Assembly: GCA_020002185.1 (NCBI GenBank)
Contig: CM034531.1
Location: 71,302,049 to 71,366,048, forward strand
DNA length: 64,000 nt
DNA from: Paraescarpia echinospica
Lineage: Eukaryota > Annelida > Polychaeta > Sabellida > Siboglinidae
Direction: 5' to 3'
In this document: one piece after another, positions 12,501 to 22,843 of the stretch
Position numbering within the stretch: position 1 is the first letter of the stretch
Layout: each line of letters begins with the position of its first letter
The notes under the pieces: generated by a model
What the model was told of the DNA's origin: nothing
What the model saw: only the letters and a program-made list of their open reading frames with translations
Database searches by the model: none
Program-made: the position numbers and the translations under genes

Positions 12501-14283
12501 AGGGAATAAAAACATCTATTGCTTGAATTCATGTTATATTACATCCTGCTATCTATTTCCACGTCCACCAAGCAAAAAAATCAAACAAATTCAATGAATT
12601 AGAAATTCAACATTTTATGGTGTGCATCCGGGCATTTTCGAATATGCATATTTTTGGCGCGCTTTTCGGGATGCCGAGATGTGACGTCACTTATGACTCA
12701 AACTCGCATCAGGCCGACCCTTTCCATGCATTCAGAGCATGTTTACAAGTATAGCTTTTGGGTCGAAACGAGCGTCAGAATGAGTTATTGTGCAATTTTC
12801 CGACGTAATACAAACACTAGTCATCATAGAGGAACAAGCAGTTATCTTACGGTTCCACATGAATCGAATTTTATTCAAAACAACGTATGCGAATGGGCCT
12901 ACAAGTCGACTAGGTTTCGCCGAGCTTGGGCTCGTTTTCAGAATAATTATATCGAATGCAACCAACGGGAGATAATCTACACCAATAAACATACATAGCA
13001 AACATATATTGTATCCAGCTACATAAAGTAACGTGTATAATCTCATAATATCACTAGAATATCGATGAAGGAGTTGTACAATTTACCTTAACAACTTAAA
13101 TCAATTAGAGAGTTTCCGCTGGTCCCGCTAGCTCAGTGGGTAGGCGCGTTGGTTACTTGTCATTCATTTTACAATCGGGCGACGCCGGTTCAATCCTGAC
13201 AGCATACAAACTATTGATTTTCTTTACACTTTTTTGTTGATGTTTTCACGAAGTAATATAAACCAAATCATTTAGTATACTATGATGCACTGTTTGTAAA
13301 TAATTTTTATTTTGTACTAATTACTTATTCGCCACAAAAATGAAAATATGGTCATTACATAACGATGTTTCTAAATTTTATTTATCCAAACAAATATAAT
13401 GTAATGGATATATAATTTATTAATTGTAAATATATTGTACAGTAATATATTGTAATTATATATGTGAAAACAGATTGAGATCTGTCTGGATAAATACAAT
13501 TGTAATTGTGAAAAAATCAACAACAAAAGTGTAAAGAGAATCGACAGTTTGCAGCTGTCAGGATTGAACCGGCGTCGACCGATTGTAAAACACACGCAAA
13601 GGAACCAACGCGTTTACCAACTGAGCTATCAAGGCCAACAGAAATTCGCTGACTGATTTCAGTTGTTACGATAAATTGTACAACTCCTCCTTCATACATC
13701 GATATTCTAGTGATATTATGAGATTTTACACATTACATTCTGTAGCTGGATACACTATATGTTTGCTATGTATGTTTATTGGTGTAGATTATCTCCCGTT
13801 GGTTGCATTCGATATAATTATTCTGAAAACGAGCCCAGGGCCAAGCTCGGCGAAACCTAGTCAACTTATAGGCTCATTCGCATTCATTGTTCTGGATAAA
13901 ATTGAATTCATGTGGAACCGTAAGATAACTGCTTGTTCCTCTATGATGACTAGTGTTTGTATGACATCGGATTATTGCATAACAACTCATTCTGACGCTC
14001 GTTTCGACCCCAACATTATCCATGTAAACATGCTCTGAATGCATAGAAAGGGTCGGCCTGCTGCGAGTGTGAGTCATGTGTGACGTTAAGATACCACGTG
14101 ATCGCCTAGCTCATTAAATTTTTATTTTCCGCGGGAATCGCTACACAGACGGGTTTAAAATCGAATTTATGCTACAAATGTATTTTTCTGTATTTTTTAA
14201 ATGTTCTCGAATGTAACATGCAATATTAAACTTTCTGTACACATGGAAAACGGATTTTAGCTAATGCCTTGTTTTTATTTCCT
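12501..14283 (+). mobile_element. Long-inverted-repeat TTAA element (copy BC)
   Basis: A 1783-bp element flanked by TTAA on both sides (12497-12500; 14284-14287), with ends AGGGAATAAAAACA and TTGTTTTTATTTCCT. The outer 150-200 bp differ between left (type 1, with GCTTGAATTCATGTTA) and right (type 2, with GGCATTAGCTAAAA on the minus strand). The inner arms are inverted copies meeting at an AT-rich centre near 13380-13480. tRNA-like cassettes lie at 13121-13200 (+) and 13558-13637 (-), both pointing inward. Overlapping open frames on both strands of each arm (for example 12654-12998) recur in the other copies but match nothing I know. TTAA target choice suggests piggyBac-type mobilisation; no transposase is present. 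Confidence 0.85.
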
Positions 14284-14484
14284 TTAAGTCAAAACTTAAG
14301 CAACTGAAAGAATCTCAATAACTGTATGTTGTACAATACTAACCATTGTAATTCTGATTTTATGTAAATTTCAAAAGCAGCATTCTGACTCGAGCAACAT
14401 TCCACATTACAGCCAGATTACGTAATAAACAGCAAATAACAAATATCACTCACAGATATGCATTGTAAATTTTACTTACTCACA

Positions 14485-14918
14485 ATCATCAGGGTGCACA
14501 ATGTGTGGTAGTCGACAAATTCTAAGTTTAGAATCATCAGGGTGCACAATGTGTGGTAGTCGACAAATTCTAAGTTTAGAATCATCAGGGTGTACAATGT
14601 GTGGTAGTCGACAAATTCTAAGTTTAGAATCATCAGGGTGCACAATGTGTGGTAGTCGACAAATTCTAAGTTTAGAATCATCAGGGTGCACAATGTGTGG
14701 TAGTCGACAAATTCTAAGTTTAGAATCATCAGGGTGCACAATGTGTGGTAGTCGACAAATTCTAAGTTTAGAATCATCAGGGTGCACAATGTGTGGTAGT
14801 CGACAAATTCTAAGTTTAGAATCATCAGGGTGCACAATGTGTGGTAGTCGACAAATTCTAAGTTTAGAATCATCAGGGTGCACAATGCGTGGTAGTCGAC
14901 AAATTCTAAGTTTAGAAT
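14485..14918. repeat. 48-bp minisatellite, 9 copies
   Basis: Units starting ATCATCAGGGTGCACAATGT repeat with period 48 and only a few base changes (one T for C, one C for T). As 48 is divisible by three, frames stay open on both strands and give 16-residue repeats. With no start context, splice sites or flanking coding sequence, this is a by-product of the period. Confidence 0.95.
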
Positions 14919-14989
14919 TAACAGATGCAAGTTGATTGCAAGTCGAACTTTACACTGCACACTTTTGCGACTAGAGCACTTGTGTAGGT

Positions 14990-15258
14990 TCTTCATTCAA
15001 CATCATCCCAGGCATATTTATATTATGAAAATACTGTGTCTTAGACTTCGCATTTTGAAGCCCAAATAGCGACCCGGTTTGCTTTACTCTTACCGCAGCG
15101 GTCGTGCGTTACAGCATCGGCGCCATCGCGCTCGTAAAATGAGCGATATTATAGCGGCGTATGTTGGTACAAACCGGGGCGCTATTTACGCCTCAAAAGT
15201 GCTCTAAGACGCAATATCCTTAAAAGTAAATATGCCTGGGATAATTATGAATAACAGA
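14990..15258. mobile_element. MITE with long TIRs and GC-rich loop
   Basis: The left side (ATCCCAGGCATATTTA, then GTCTTAGA, then AAATAGCG and CCCGGTTTG) is repeated in inverted order on the right up to TAAATATGCCTGGGAT. The arms are about 90 bp. The centre is GC-rich and itself contains small hairpins (CGCTC..GAGCG). CTAGAGCACT occurs at 14971-14980 and 15260-15269 and may be a 10-bp target duplication, although on the left it is 9 bp from where the TIR starts. Confidence 0.7.
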
Positions 15259-15299
15259 ACTAGAGCACTAAGCCTGATGTATCAAAGTTAGGCAAAACT

Positions 15300-15775
15300 C
15301 AAGTTATAACGGCGAAATCGAGGTGGATCCAGATTCTACACAAGTGCCGCAATTAGTTGTGTCTACTGTCCACACAAGACAAATCTGGTTAGAGTGCCAT
15401 CAGTATGCTGTTATAAACATTTGCAGCACACGTATCTTCTTGGCTGCTTGTGATGGTGTTTCGATCCCCGCCATAATTTTGTGCCGCATAACTTCTTTTT
15501 GTTTGAGTGCGGAAATGCGAATTTATAGTAACGCGGTTTCCTATTGGTCAGATTACGACCAGAAGCAGCGAATGAAAAACCATGTCGCAACAAGTAGCGT
15601 ATATATGCTGCCACCTGTTGAATATAGTGGAAGCTAAATTTGAGGAGCACGGAAATGATTGACGATCATCGTGATAAAGAAAGAATCCGTAATATTTTCA
15701 TCCCTCGCCGTAATACCATAATTTGAGGTGTGTTTCTGGAATGATTCCGGACAATCCGGAATGGCAGACAGGTCT
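15300..15775. other. No gene recognised
   Basis: A 104-codon open frame (15323-15637) has no domain I recognise and no clear start. An inverted CCAAT motif (CCTATTGG) lies near 15540. This DNA lies inside element AD and could be part of its original core. Confidence 0.4.
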
Positions 15776-16696
15776 GCATATATATAATTACAATATCTTA
15801 CTGTTCAATATACATATAATAAATAAATTATATATCCCTTACATTATATTTGTCTTGATAAATAAAAATTTACAAATGTACAAATGTTATGGTGAATAAG
15901 TAATTACTACAAAAATAAAAAATATTTACAAACAGTGCATCATACTATAAAAATTATTTGATTTATATTACTTCGTGAAAACATAAACAAAAAAAGTGTC
16001 TAGAAAATCAATGGTTCAGTGTTAGGCTTGAACTGGCATCCCTCGATTATAAATCAAATGACATGAAACCAACACATCTACTGACTAAGCTACTGAGGTC
16101 AACAGAATTTTATTGACTGATTTAAGTTGTTATGATAAATTGTACAACTCCTCCTTCATATATCGATATTCTGTGATATTACAAGATTATATACGTTACG
16201 TTCTGTAGCTGGATACAATATCTTTTTGTTATGTATGTTTATTGGTGTAGATTATCTCCCGTTGATTGCAATCGATATAATTATTCTGAAAACGAGCCGA
16301 AGGTCAGCGAAACCATGCCAGCTTGTAGGCCCATTTCGCATTCATTGTTTTGAATAAAATTGGATTCATGTGGAACGGCAAGATAACTGCTTGTTCCTCT
16401 ATGTTGACGAGTGTTTGTATTACATCGGAATATCGTGCAATAACTCATTCTGACGCTCGTTTCGACCCAAAAGCTATCCTTGTAAACATGCTCTGAATGC
16501 ATTGAAAGGATCAGCCTGCTGCGAGTAATGTCATGTGTGACGTCACATGTAGGCATACCGGAAAGTTCGCCAAAAATATGCATATTCGAAGAAGGCCAGT
16601 TGCACAGTTAATTTATTGAATTCTTAATAATTATTTTCTTGGTGGAAATAAAAATATACAACAGGATGTAACATACTATGAATTCAAACGACAGTG

Positions 16697-17362
16697 TTTT
16701 TTATTCCCTTTAAGGTAATTGAGTGTGGTGAATGGAAGGTTCATGATAGCTGATAGGGGTTTTTATTCCCTTTATGGTGATTGGGTTTGGCGAATGGAAG
16801 GTTCATGATAGCTGATAGGGGTTTTTATTCCCTTTATGGTGATTGGGTTTGGCGAATGGAAGGTTCATGATAGCTGATAGGGGTTTTTATTCCCTTTAAG
16901 GTGATTGGGTGTGGTGAATGGTAGGTTCATGATAGCTGATAGGGGTTTTTATTCCCTTTAAGGTGATTGGGTGTGGTTCATGATAGCTGATAGGTTTTTT
17001 TTATTCCCTTTATGGTGATTGTGTGGGGTGAATGGAAGGTACACGATAGCTGATAGGGTTTTTTATTCCCTTTAAGGTGATTGGGTATGGTGAATGGAAG
17101 GTTCATGATAGCTGATAGGATTTTTTATTCCCTTTAAGGTGATTGGGTGTGGTGAATGGAAGGTTCATGATAGCTGATAGGGGTTTTTATTCCCTTTAAG
17201 GTGATTGGGTGTGGTGAATGGAAGGTTCATGATAGCTGATAGGGGTTTTTATTCCCTTTAAGGTGATTGGGTGTGGTGAATGGAAGGTTCATGATAGCTG
17301 ATAGGGTTTTTTATTCCCTTTAAGGTGATTGAATGTGGTGAATGGAAGGTTCATGATAGCTG
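16697..17362. repeat. 62-bp minisatellite derived from the element's end, about 11 copies
   Basis: Each unit begins TTTTTATTCCCTTTAAGG, which is the terminal motif of the adjacent TTAA element plus its TTAA target. The next 45 bp (GTGATTGGGTGTGGTGAATG and onward) is the flanking host sequence. The first unit is the real junction of copy AD. Variants include TTTATGG for TTTAAGG and one internally deleted unit near 16980. Confidence 0.92.
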
Positions 17363-17379
17363 CTTTAAATGAAATGGGG

Positions 17380-18490
17380 CTTTCCATTTTTCATCTATGT
17401 GATGGGATCATGTTCCATGTACGAACTGCTCTGTGGTAGGAGACTATAGCTGAGGCAGAACTTGCGGAAGGGGTAAACAACAATAATGGAGATGAGAATT
17501 GAGGGCAATGGCATGGAGGAATGCAACAAAATTCAAAACAAGACAGACACTGAACTGGAAAGAGGAATGCCCTAAGGATTGGTCAAGATGAGCAAAAGAA
17601 TTGGGGAGAAGATCGAGATTGGTGAAAACAGCACTCACAGGTGTGGACAGGCTGAAGTTGTTATTTACTCCAGAATAAAACAAGCACGGTCATCACGTAC
17701 GACTCAGCAACACGATCTGTCCATGAGAAAAACATCCCATTGTTTGTTTAAGTGCGTTTGCGATAACCTCTTAACGTCAAGGTTCGATGAGAACACATAG
17801 CCATAGAAGTCTGGCAATGTGACTCGTTACAATTATCGCAGGTCTTATTTCACAGGTATCCTCTCAAGGCCATTTGGTCGGATATCTCCCTAATTCTGGC
17901 CACAAAGGGATGTCACATGATGGGAAGGTACTAGGGTGAAGACTCAACTGTCTTGAACAATCTGACCTCACCAAGATTTTATCTCGATTCTATGACGCAC
18001 CAACTTTGCACCTGAACTGGCTTCTCTGTAATCAGGTGCGATTGTTGTGCTGACAAGACACAGATGTATTGTTAACATTAAATAACGTAGCGACAGATTG
18101 CCATCTGTTATTTCCCGTGCTTGTGGTGCAGAAGGGTTGGATTATCTGTTGGTTTCTAGGTCAATGACAAAGGTATGTATGGACTGGAAGCGATACACTA
18201 CCTATCACTGGCACCCTGTTGCCAAAACTATCAATTTCAATTAAATTCAATAGTTTCATCTGGACTAGCAAAGCACAAGCACACATATATCCTACACGAT
18301 AATCTGAGGTCATGTGATCAGTTGAAGCAGCAACTGGGACAAAGTTCAATGCATCTGATTGGTTAGGTGAATCAGATACTAAAAATGACAGTTGTTTCTG
18401 TCAAATATTCACCCAAATCTACTTCAATATTGCTTTATTTTTATAATCATCTCTTTCGACAATACCACATCCCAAAGACCTATAAAATGC
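17380..18490. other. No gene recognised
   Basis: Unique-looking sequence with short open frames only and no domain. Confidence 0.5.
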
Positions 18491-18494
18491 ATTT

Positions 18495-19158
18495 ATCAGA
18501 TTATGCCGATTGTTCAACCACACATAAATTAATTATCTTAGAATTAATCAACATGGTATTTGTGAAACTTAAAGGGAATAAAAACATATATTGCTTGAAT
18601 TCATGTTACATTACATCCTGCTATCTATTTCCACGTCCACCAAGCCAAAAAAATGAAAAAAATTCAATGAATTAGAAATTCCACATTTTATGCTGTACAT
18701 CCGGACATTTTCGAATATGCATATTTTTGGCGCGCTTTTCGGGATGCCGAGATGTGACGTCACTTATGACTCAAACTCGCATCAGGCCGACCCTTTCCAT
18801 GCATTCAGAGCTTGTTTACAAGTATAGTTTTTGGGTCGAAACGAGCGTCAGAATGAGTTATTGTGCAATTTTCCGACGTAATACAAACACTAGTCATCAT
18901 AGAGGAACAAGCAGTTATCTTACGGTTCCACATGAATCGAATTTTATTCAAAACAACGTATGCGAATGGGCCTACAAGTCGACTAAGTTTCGCCGAGCTT
19001 GGGCTCGTTTTCAGAATAATTATATCGAATGCAACCAACGGGAGATAATCTACATCAATAAACATACATAGCAAACATATAGTGTATCCAGCTACATAAA
19101 GTAACGTGTATAATCTCATAATATCAATAGAATATCGATATATGAAGGAGTTGTACAA
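18495..19158 (+). repeat. Segmental duplicate (partner 20861-21524)
   Basis: From ATCAGATTATGCCG at 18495 the sequence matches 20861 onward at a constant offset of 2366, including about 75 bp outside the TTAA element. Similarity changes abruptly near 19158. The shared flank shows duplication of a chromosomal segment, not two separate insertions. Confidence 0.88.
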
Positions 19159-19833
19159 GTTATCATAACAACTGAAATCAGTCAGCGAATTTCTGCCGGC
19201 CTTGATAGCTCACTTGGTAAACGCGTTGGTTCATTGGCGTTTGTTTTACAATCGGGCGACGCCGGTTCAATCCTGACAACATGCAAATTATTGATTTTCT
19301 TTACACCTTTTTTGTTTATGTTTTCACGAAGTAATATAAACCAAATCATTTAGTATACTATGATGCACTGTTTATAAATAATTTTAATTTTTTTAGTAAT
19401 TATTTATTCGCCCCAAAAATGAAAATATGGTCATTATATAACGATGTTTCTAAATTTTATTTATCCAAACAAATATAATGTAATGGATATATAATTTATT
19501 AATTGTAAATATATTGTACAGTAATATATTGTAATTATATATGTGAAAAAGTTTGTGATCTGTCTGGATAAATACAATTTAGAAACATCGTTATATAATG
19601 ACCATATTTTCATTTTTGGGGCGAATAAATAATTAGTACAAAAATAAAAATTATTTATAAACAGTGCATCATAGTATACTAAATGATTTGGTTTATATTA
19701 CTTCGTGAAAACATAAACAAAAAAGGTGTAAAGAAAATCAATAATTTGCATGCTGTCAGGATTGAACCGGCGTCGCCCGATTGTAAAACAAACGCCAATG
19801 AACCAACGCGTTTACCAAGTGAGCTATCAACAG
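18573..19833 (+). mobile_element. Long-inverted-repeat TTAA element, right-truncated (copy E)
   Basis: The left end abuts TTAA (18569-18572) with AGGGAATAAAAACATA. The left arm matches copy FG up to about 19158, then switches to the variant found in the right arm of copy FG. The right arm stops at about 19833, inside the tRNA-like cassette, next to CAGCCAACAAAGG. Cassettes: 19198-19278 (+) and 19755-19830 (-). The two inner arms share private variants (an extra C giving CACCTT, CGCCCCAAAAATG), making a nearly perfect palindrome. Confidence 0.85.
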
Positions 19834-20087
19834 CCAACAAAGGAACCCATGGATACTTTGCCTGCAGGTGGCTTGGGTCTAACCATCTTCATGTTACTTG
19901 ACAAAAATCTATATATTTTTGTGTTTCTAAAATTAAGGACCTACCACATATATATATATATGTGGTATGTTAAATTCCTTCTAAATATGAAACAAACATT
20001 ATACTGAAGTAAGGAAAATGTGAAAAAAATTATAGTGAAACTAAACCTTTACAACAGAGTTTTGCAAAACTGTCACCATCAAGTGTT

Positions 20088-20203
20088 GGTGGGAACAGAC
20101 CACTATTTACATGGCAACTTGCAGTCGGTGGGAACAGACCACTATTTACATGGCAACTTGCAGTCGGTGGGAACAGATCACTATGTATACTGCATCTTAC
20201 AGT
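20088..20203. repeat. 39-bp tandem repeat, about 3 copies
   Basis: Units beginning GGTGGGAACAGACCACTATT start at 20088, 20127 and 20166; the last is diverged. Confidence 0.92.
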
Positions 20204-20204
20204 A

Positions 20205-20860
20205 CCATTAAAAGGTATTTTCTGGAAACGACACACACTAATATGTAAGCAATCACTGACCTGTGGGAAACCCTTCATCACACCGCAGCAGGCCACTTCT
20301 CAGAACACCAACTTTGAGCCTGCTTTCAGGAGGCCCACAGATTCTCACAAATGCTACTTTCACACCCAAATATTGCTAAACAGTGTCCAGACAATCAAAC
20401 ACTGCAGATTCCAGGCTGTACAGCCGTCGGACATGCCCACTTGCCCGTTAAACAATTCTTTCGTCTAGACACAACCTACTGATTACAAATCTCGGCCAGC
20501 ACTGGAATCGCATATATGATGAATGATGAGCATATGAAATAATGACCTGTCCCTCGGGTTAGTTCTACGAAGTAAACAACTGAGGTCAACTGCGACTGGC
20601 GTATTTACATGCCGGGAAATGTGGTCAGGTGGTTATTTCCTGTAGTGTCCAGGGCAGGTCGCACAAATTGAACTATGGTATTAGGAAATGACTGGCCTCG
20701 CTAAGCCTCTTCTGCAGCGTAAACAAGTCTGGCACAGTCTCACCAAAACAGACTCGATGAATGACCCGAAGCGATGACCCTGGTGCAGCTTTCACAGAAT
20801 GGGATTAAGCAATCCAAAAGTTCACACGTTAGGGGTGGTGACAAAAACAACTACATCAAC
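20205..20860. other. No gene recognised
   Basis: Unique sequence between two TTAA element copies, with no domain or tandem repeat. Confidence 0.5.
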
Positions 20861-20938
20861 ATCAGATTATGCCGATTGTTCAACCACACATAAATTAATT
20901 ATCTTAGAATTAATCAACATGGTATTTGTGAAACTTAA

Positions 20939-22839
20939 AGGGAATAAAAACATATATTGCTTGAATTCATGTTACATTACATCCTGCTATCTATTTCCAC
21001 GTCCACCAAGCCAAAAAAATGAAAAAAATTCAATGAATTAGAAATTCCACATTTTATGCTGTACATCCGGACATTTTCGAATATGCATATTTTTGGCGCG
21101 CTTTTCGGGATGCCGAGATGTGACGTCACTTATGACTCAAACTCGCATCAGGCCGACCCTTTCCATGCATTCAGAGCTTGTTTACAAGTATAGTTTTTGG
21201 GTCGAAACGAGCGTCAGAATGAGTTATTGTGCAATTTTCCGACGTAATACAAACACTAGTCATCATAGAGGAACAAGCAGTTATCTTACGGTTCCACATG
21301 AATCGAATTTTATTCAAAACAACGTATGCGAATGGGCTTACAAGTCGACTAGGTTTCGCCGAGCTTGGGCTCGTTTTCAGAATAATTATATCGAATGCAA
21401 CCAACGGGAGATAATCTACACCAATAAACATACATAGCAAACATATAGTGTATCCAGCTACATAAAGTAACGTGTATAATCTCATAATATCACTAGAATA
21501 TCGATATATGAAGGAGTTGTACAATTTACCATAACAACTTAAATCAGTTAGACAGTTTCCGCTGGTCCCGATAGCTCAGTGGGTAGGCGCGTTGGTTACT
21601 TGTCGTTTATTTTACAATCGGGCGACGCCGGTTCAATCCTGACAGCATGCAAACTATTGATTTTCTTTACACTTTTTTGTTTATGTTTTCACGAAGTAAT
21701 ATAAACCAAATTTAGTATACTATGATGCACTGTTTGTAAATAATTTTTATTTTTGTAGTAATTATTTATTCGCCAAAATGAAAATATGGTCATTATATAA
21801 CGATGTTTCTAAATTTTATTTATCCAAACAAATATAAATAATGGATATATAATTTATTAATTGTAAATATGTTGTACAGTAATATATTGTAATTATATAT
21901 GTGAAAAAGATTGTGATCTGTCTGGATAAATACAATTTAGAAACATCATTATATATAATGACCATATTTTCATTTGTGGCAAATAAATAATTACTACAAA
22001 AATTTAAAAAATATTTACACACAGTGCATCATAGTATACTAAATGATTTTGTTTATATTACTTCGTGAAAACATAAACAAAAAAAGTGTAAAGAAAATCA
22101 ATAGTTTGCATGCTGTCAGGATTGAACCGGCGTCGCCCGATTGTAAAACAAACGCCAATGAACCAACGCGTTTACCAAGTGAGCTATCAGGGCCGGCAGA
22201 AATTCGCTGACTGATTTCAGTTGTTATGATAACTTGTACAACTCCTCCTTCATACATCGATATTCTAGTGATATTATGAGATTTTACACGTTACTTTCTG
22301 TAGCTGGATACGATATATGTTTGCTATGTATGTATATTGGTGTACATTATCTCCCGTTGGTTGCATTCGATATAATTATTCTGCAAACGAGCCCAAGCTC
22401 GGCGAAACCTAGTCGACTTGTACTACAAGTTGTAGGCTCATTCGCATTCATTGTTTTGAATAAAATTGAATTCATGTGGAACCGTAAGATAACTGCTTGT
22501 TCCTCTATGATGACTAGTGTTTGTATTACATCGGATTATTGCATAACAACTCATTCTGATGCTCGTTTCGACCCCAACATTATCCATGTAAACATGCTCT
22601 GAATGCATAGAAAGGGTCGGCCTGCTGCGAGTGTGAGTCATGTGTGACGTTAAGATACCACGTGATTGCCTAGATCATTAAAATTTTATTTTCCGCGGGA
22701 ATCGCTAGGTTTAAAATCGAATTTATGCTACAAATGTATTTTTCTGTATTTTTTTAATGTTCTCGAATGTTACATGCAATATTAAACTTTCTGTACACAT
22801 GGAAAACGGATTTTAGCTAATGCCTTGTTTTTATTTCCT
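20939..22839 (+). mobile_element. Long-inverted-repeat TTAA element (copy FG)
   Basis: A 1901-bp, apparently complete copy flanked by TTAA (20935-20938; 22840-22843). The left end is type 1 (AGGGAATAAAAACATATA) and the right end type 2 (TTGTTTTTATTTCCT). Inverted inner arms meet near 21830-21920. tRNA-like cassettes lie at 21564-21643 (+) and 22114-22195 (-). Both arms contain open frames on both strands that match copies AD, BC and E; similar frames occur on opposite strands of the same DNA, so at least one set must be incidental. No transposase is encoded, so mobilisation would have to be in trans. Confidence 0.87.
21564..21643 (+). promoter_or_regulatory. tRNA-like cassette with pol III A and B boxes (one of eight)
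   Basis: TAGCTCAGTGGG fits the tRNA A box and GGTTCAATCCT fits the B box, 45-50 bp apart inside an 80-bp block whose 5' end (GGTCCCGATAGCTCAGTGGG) resembles a tRNA. The D, anticodon and T stems are not properly paired, so it is not a functional tRNA gene. T-runs 15-35 bp downstream could end a pol III transcript. Equivalent cassettes: 11921-12000, 13121-13200, 19198-19278 on +; 13558-13637, 16021-16101, 19755-19830, 22114-22195 on -. Confidence 0.6.
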
Positions 22840-22843
22840 TTAA

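Larger units (their letters stand above)
11266..16709 (-). mobile_element. Long-inverted-repeat TTAA element (copy AD), split by nested insertion
   Basis: The left arm (11266-about 12215) and right arm (about 15775-16709) are inverted copies of the same roughly 700-bp core. They share variants absent from the other copies in this region, such as the cassette sequence GACCTCAGTAGCT with GTTGGTTTCATGTCATTT, so they belong to one insertion. Both ends abut TTAA (11262-11265; 16710-16713) and carry the terminal motif AGGGA..ATAAAAAC. The left end has the type-2 outer segment and the right end type 1, so its orientation is opposite to copies BC and FG. tRNA-like cassettes lie at 11921-12000 (+) and 16021-16101 (-). 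Copy BC, a 48-bp satellite and a MITE sit between the arms. Confidence 0.75.

Noticed and set aside
14485..14918. CRISPR array
   Set aside because: The 48-bp units are contiguous, with no unique spacers, and the genome is animal.
15323..15637. 104-codon frame as a host gene
   Set aside because: No recognisable domain, no good start and no splice partner; it lies between transposon arms.
21564..21643. Calling the tRNA-like cassettes true tRNA genes
   Set aside because: A and B boxes are good, but acceptor, anticodon and T stems do not pair and the cassettes occur only inside the inverted-repeat element.
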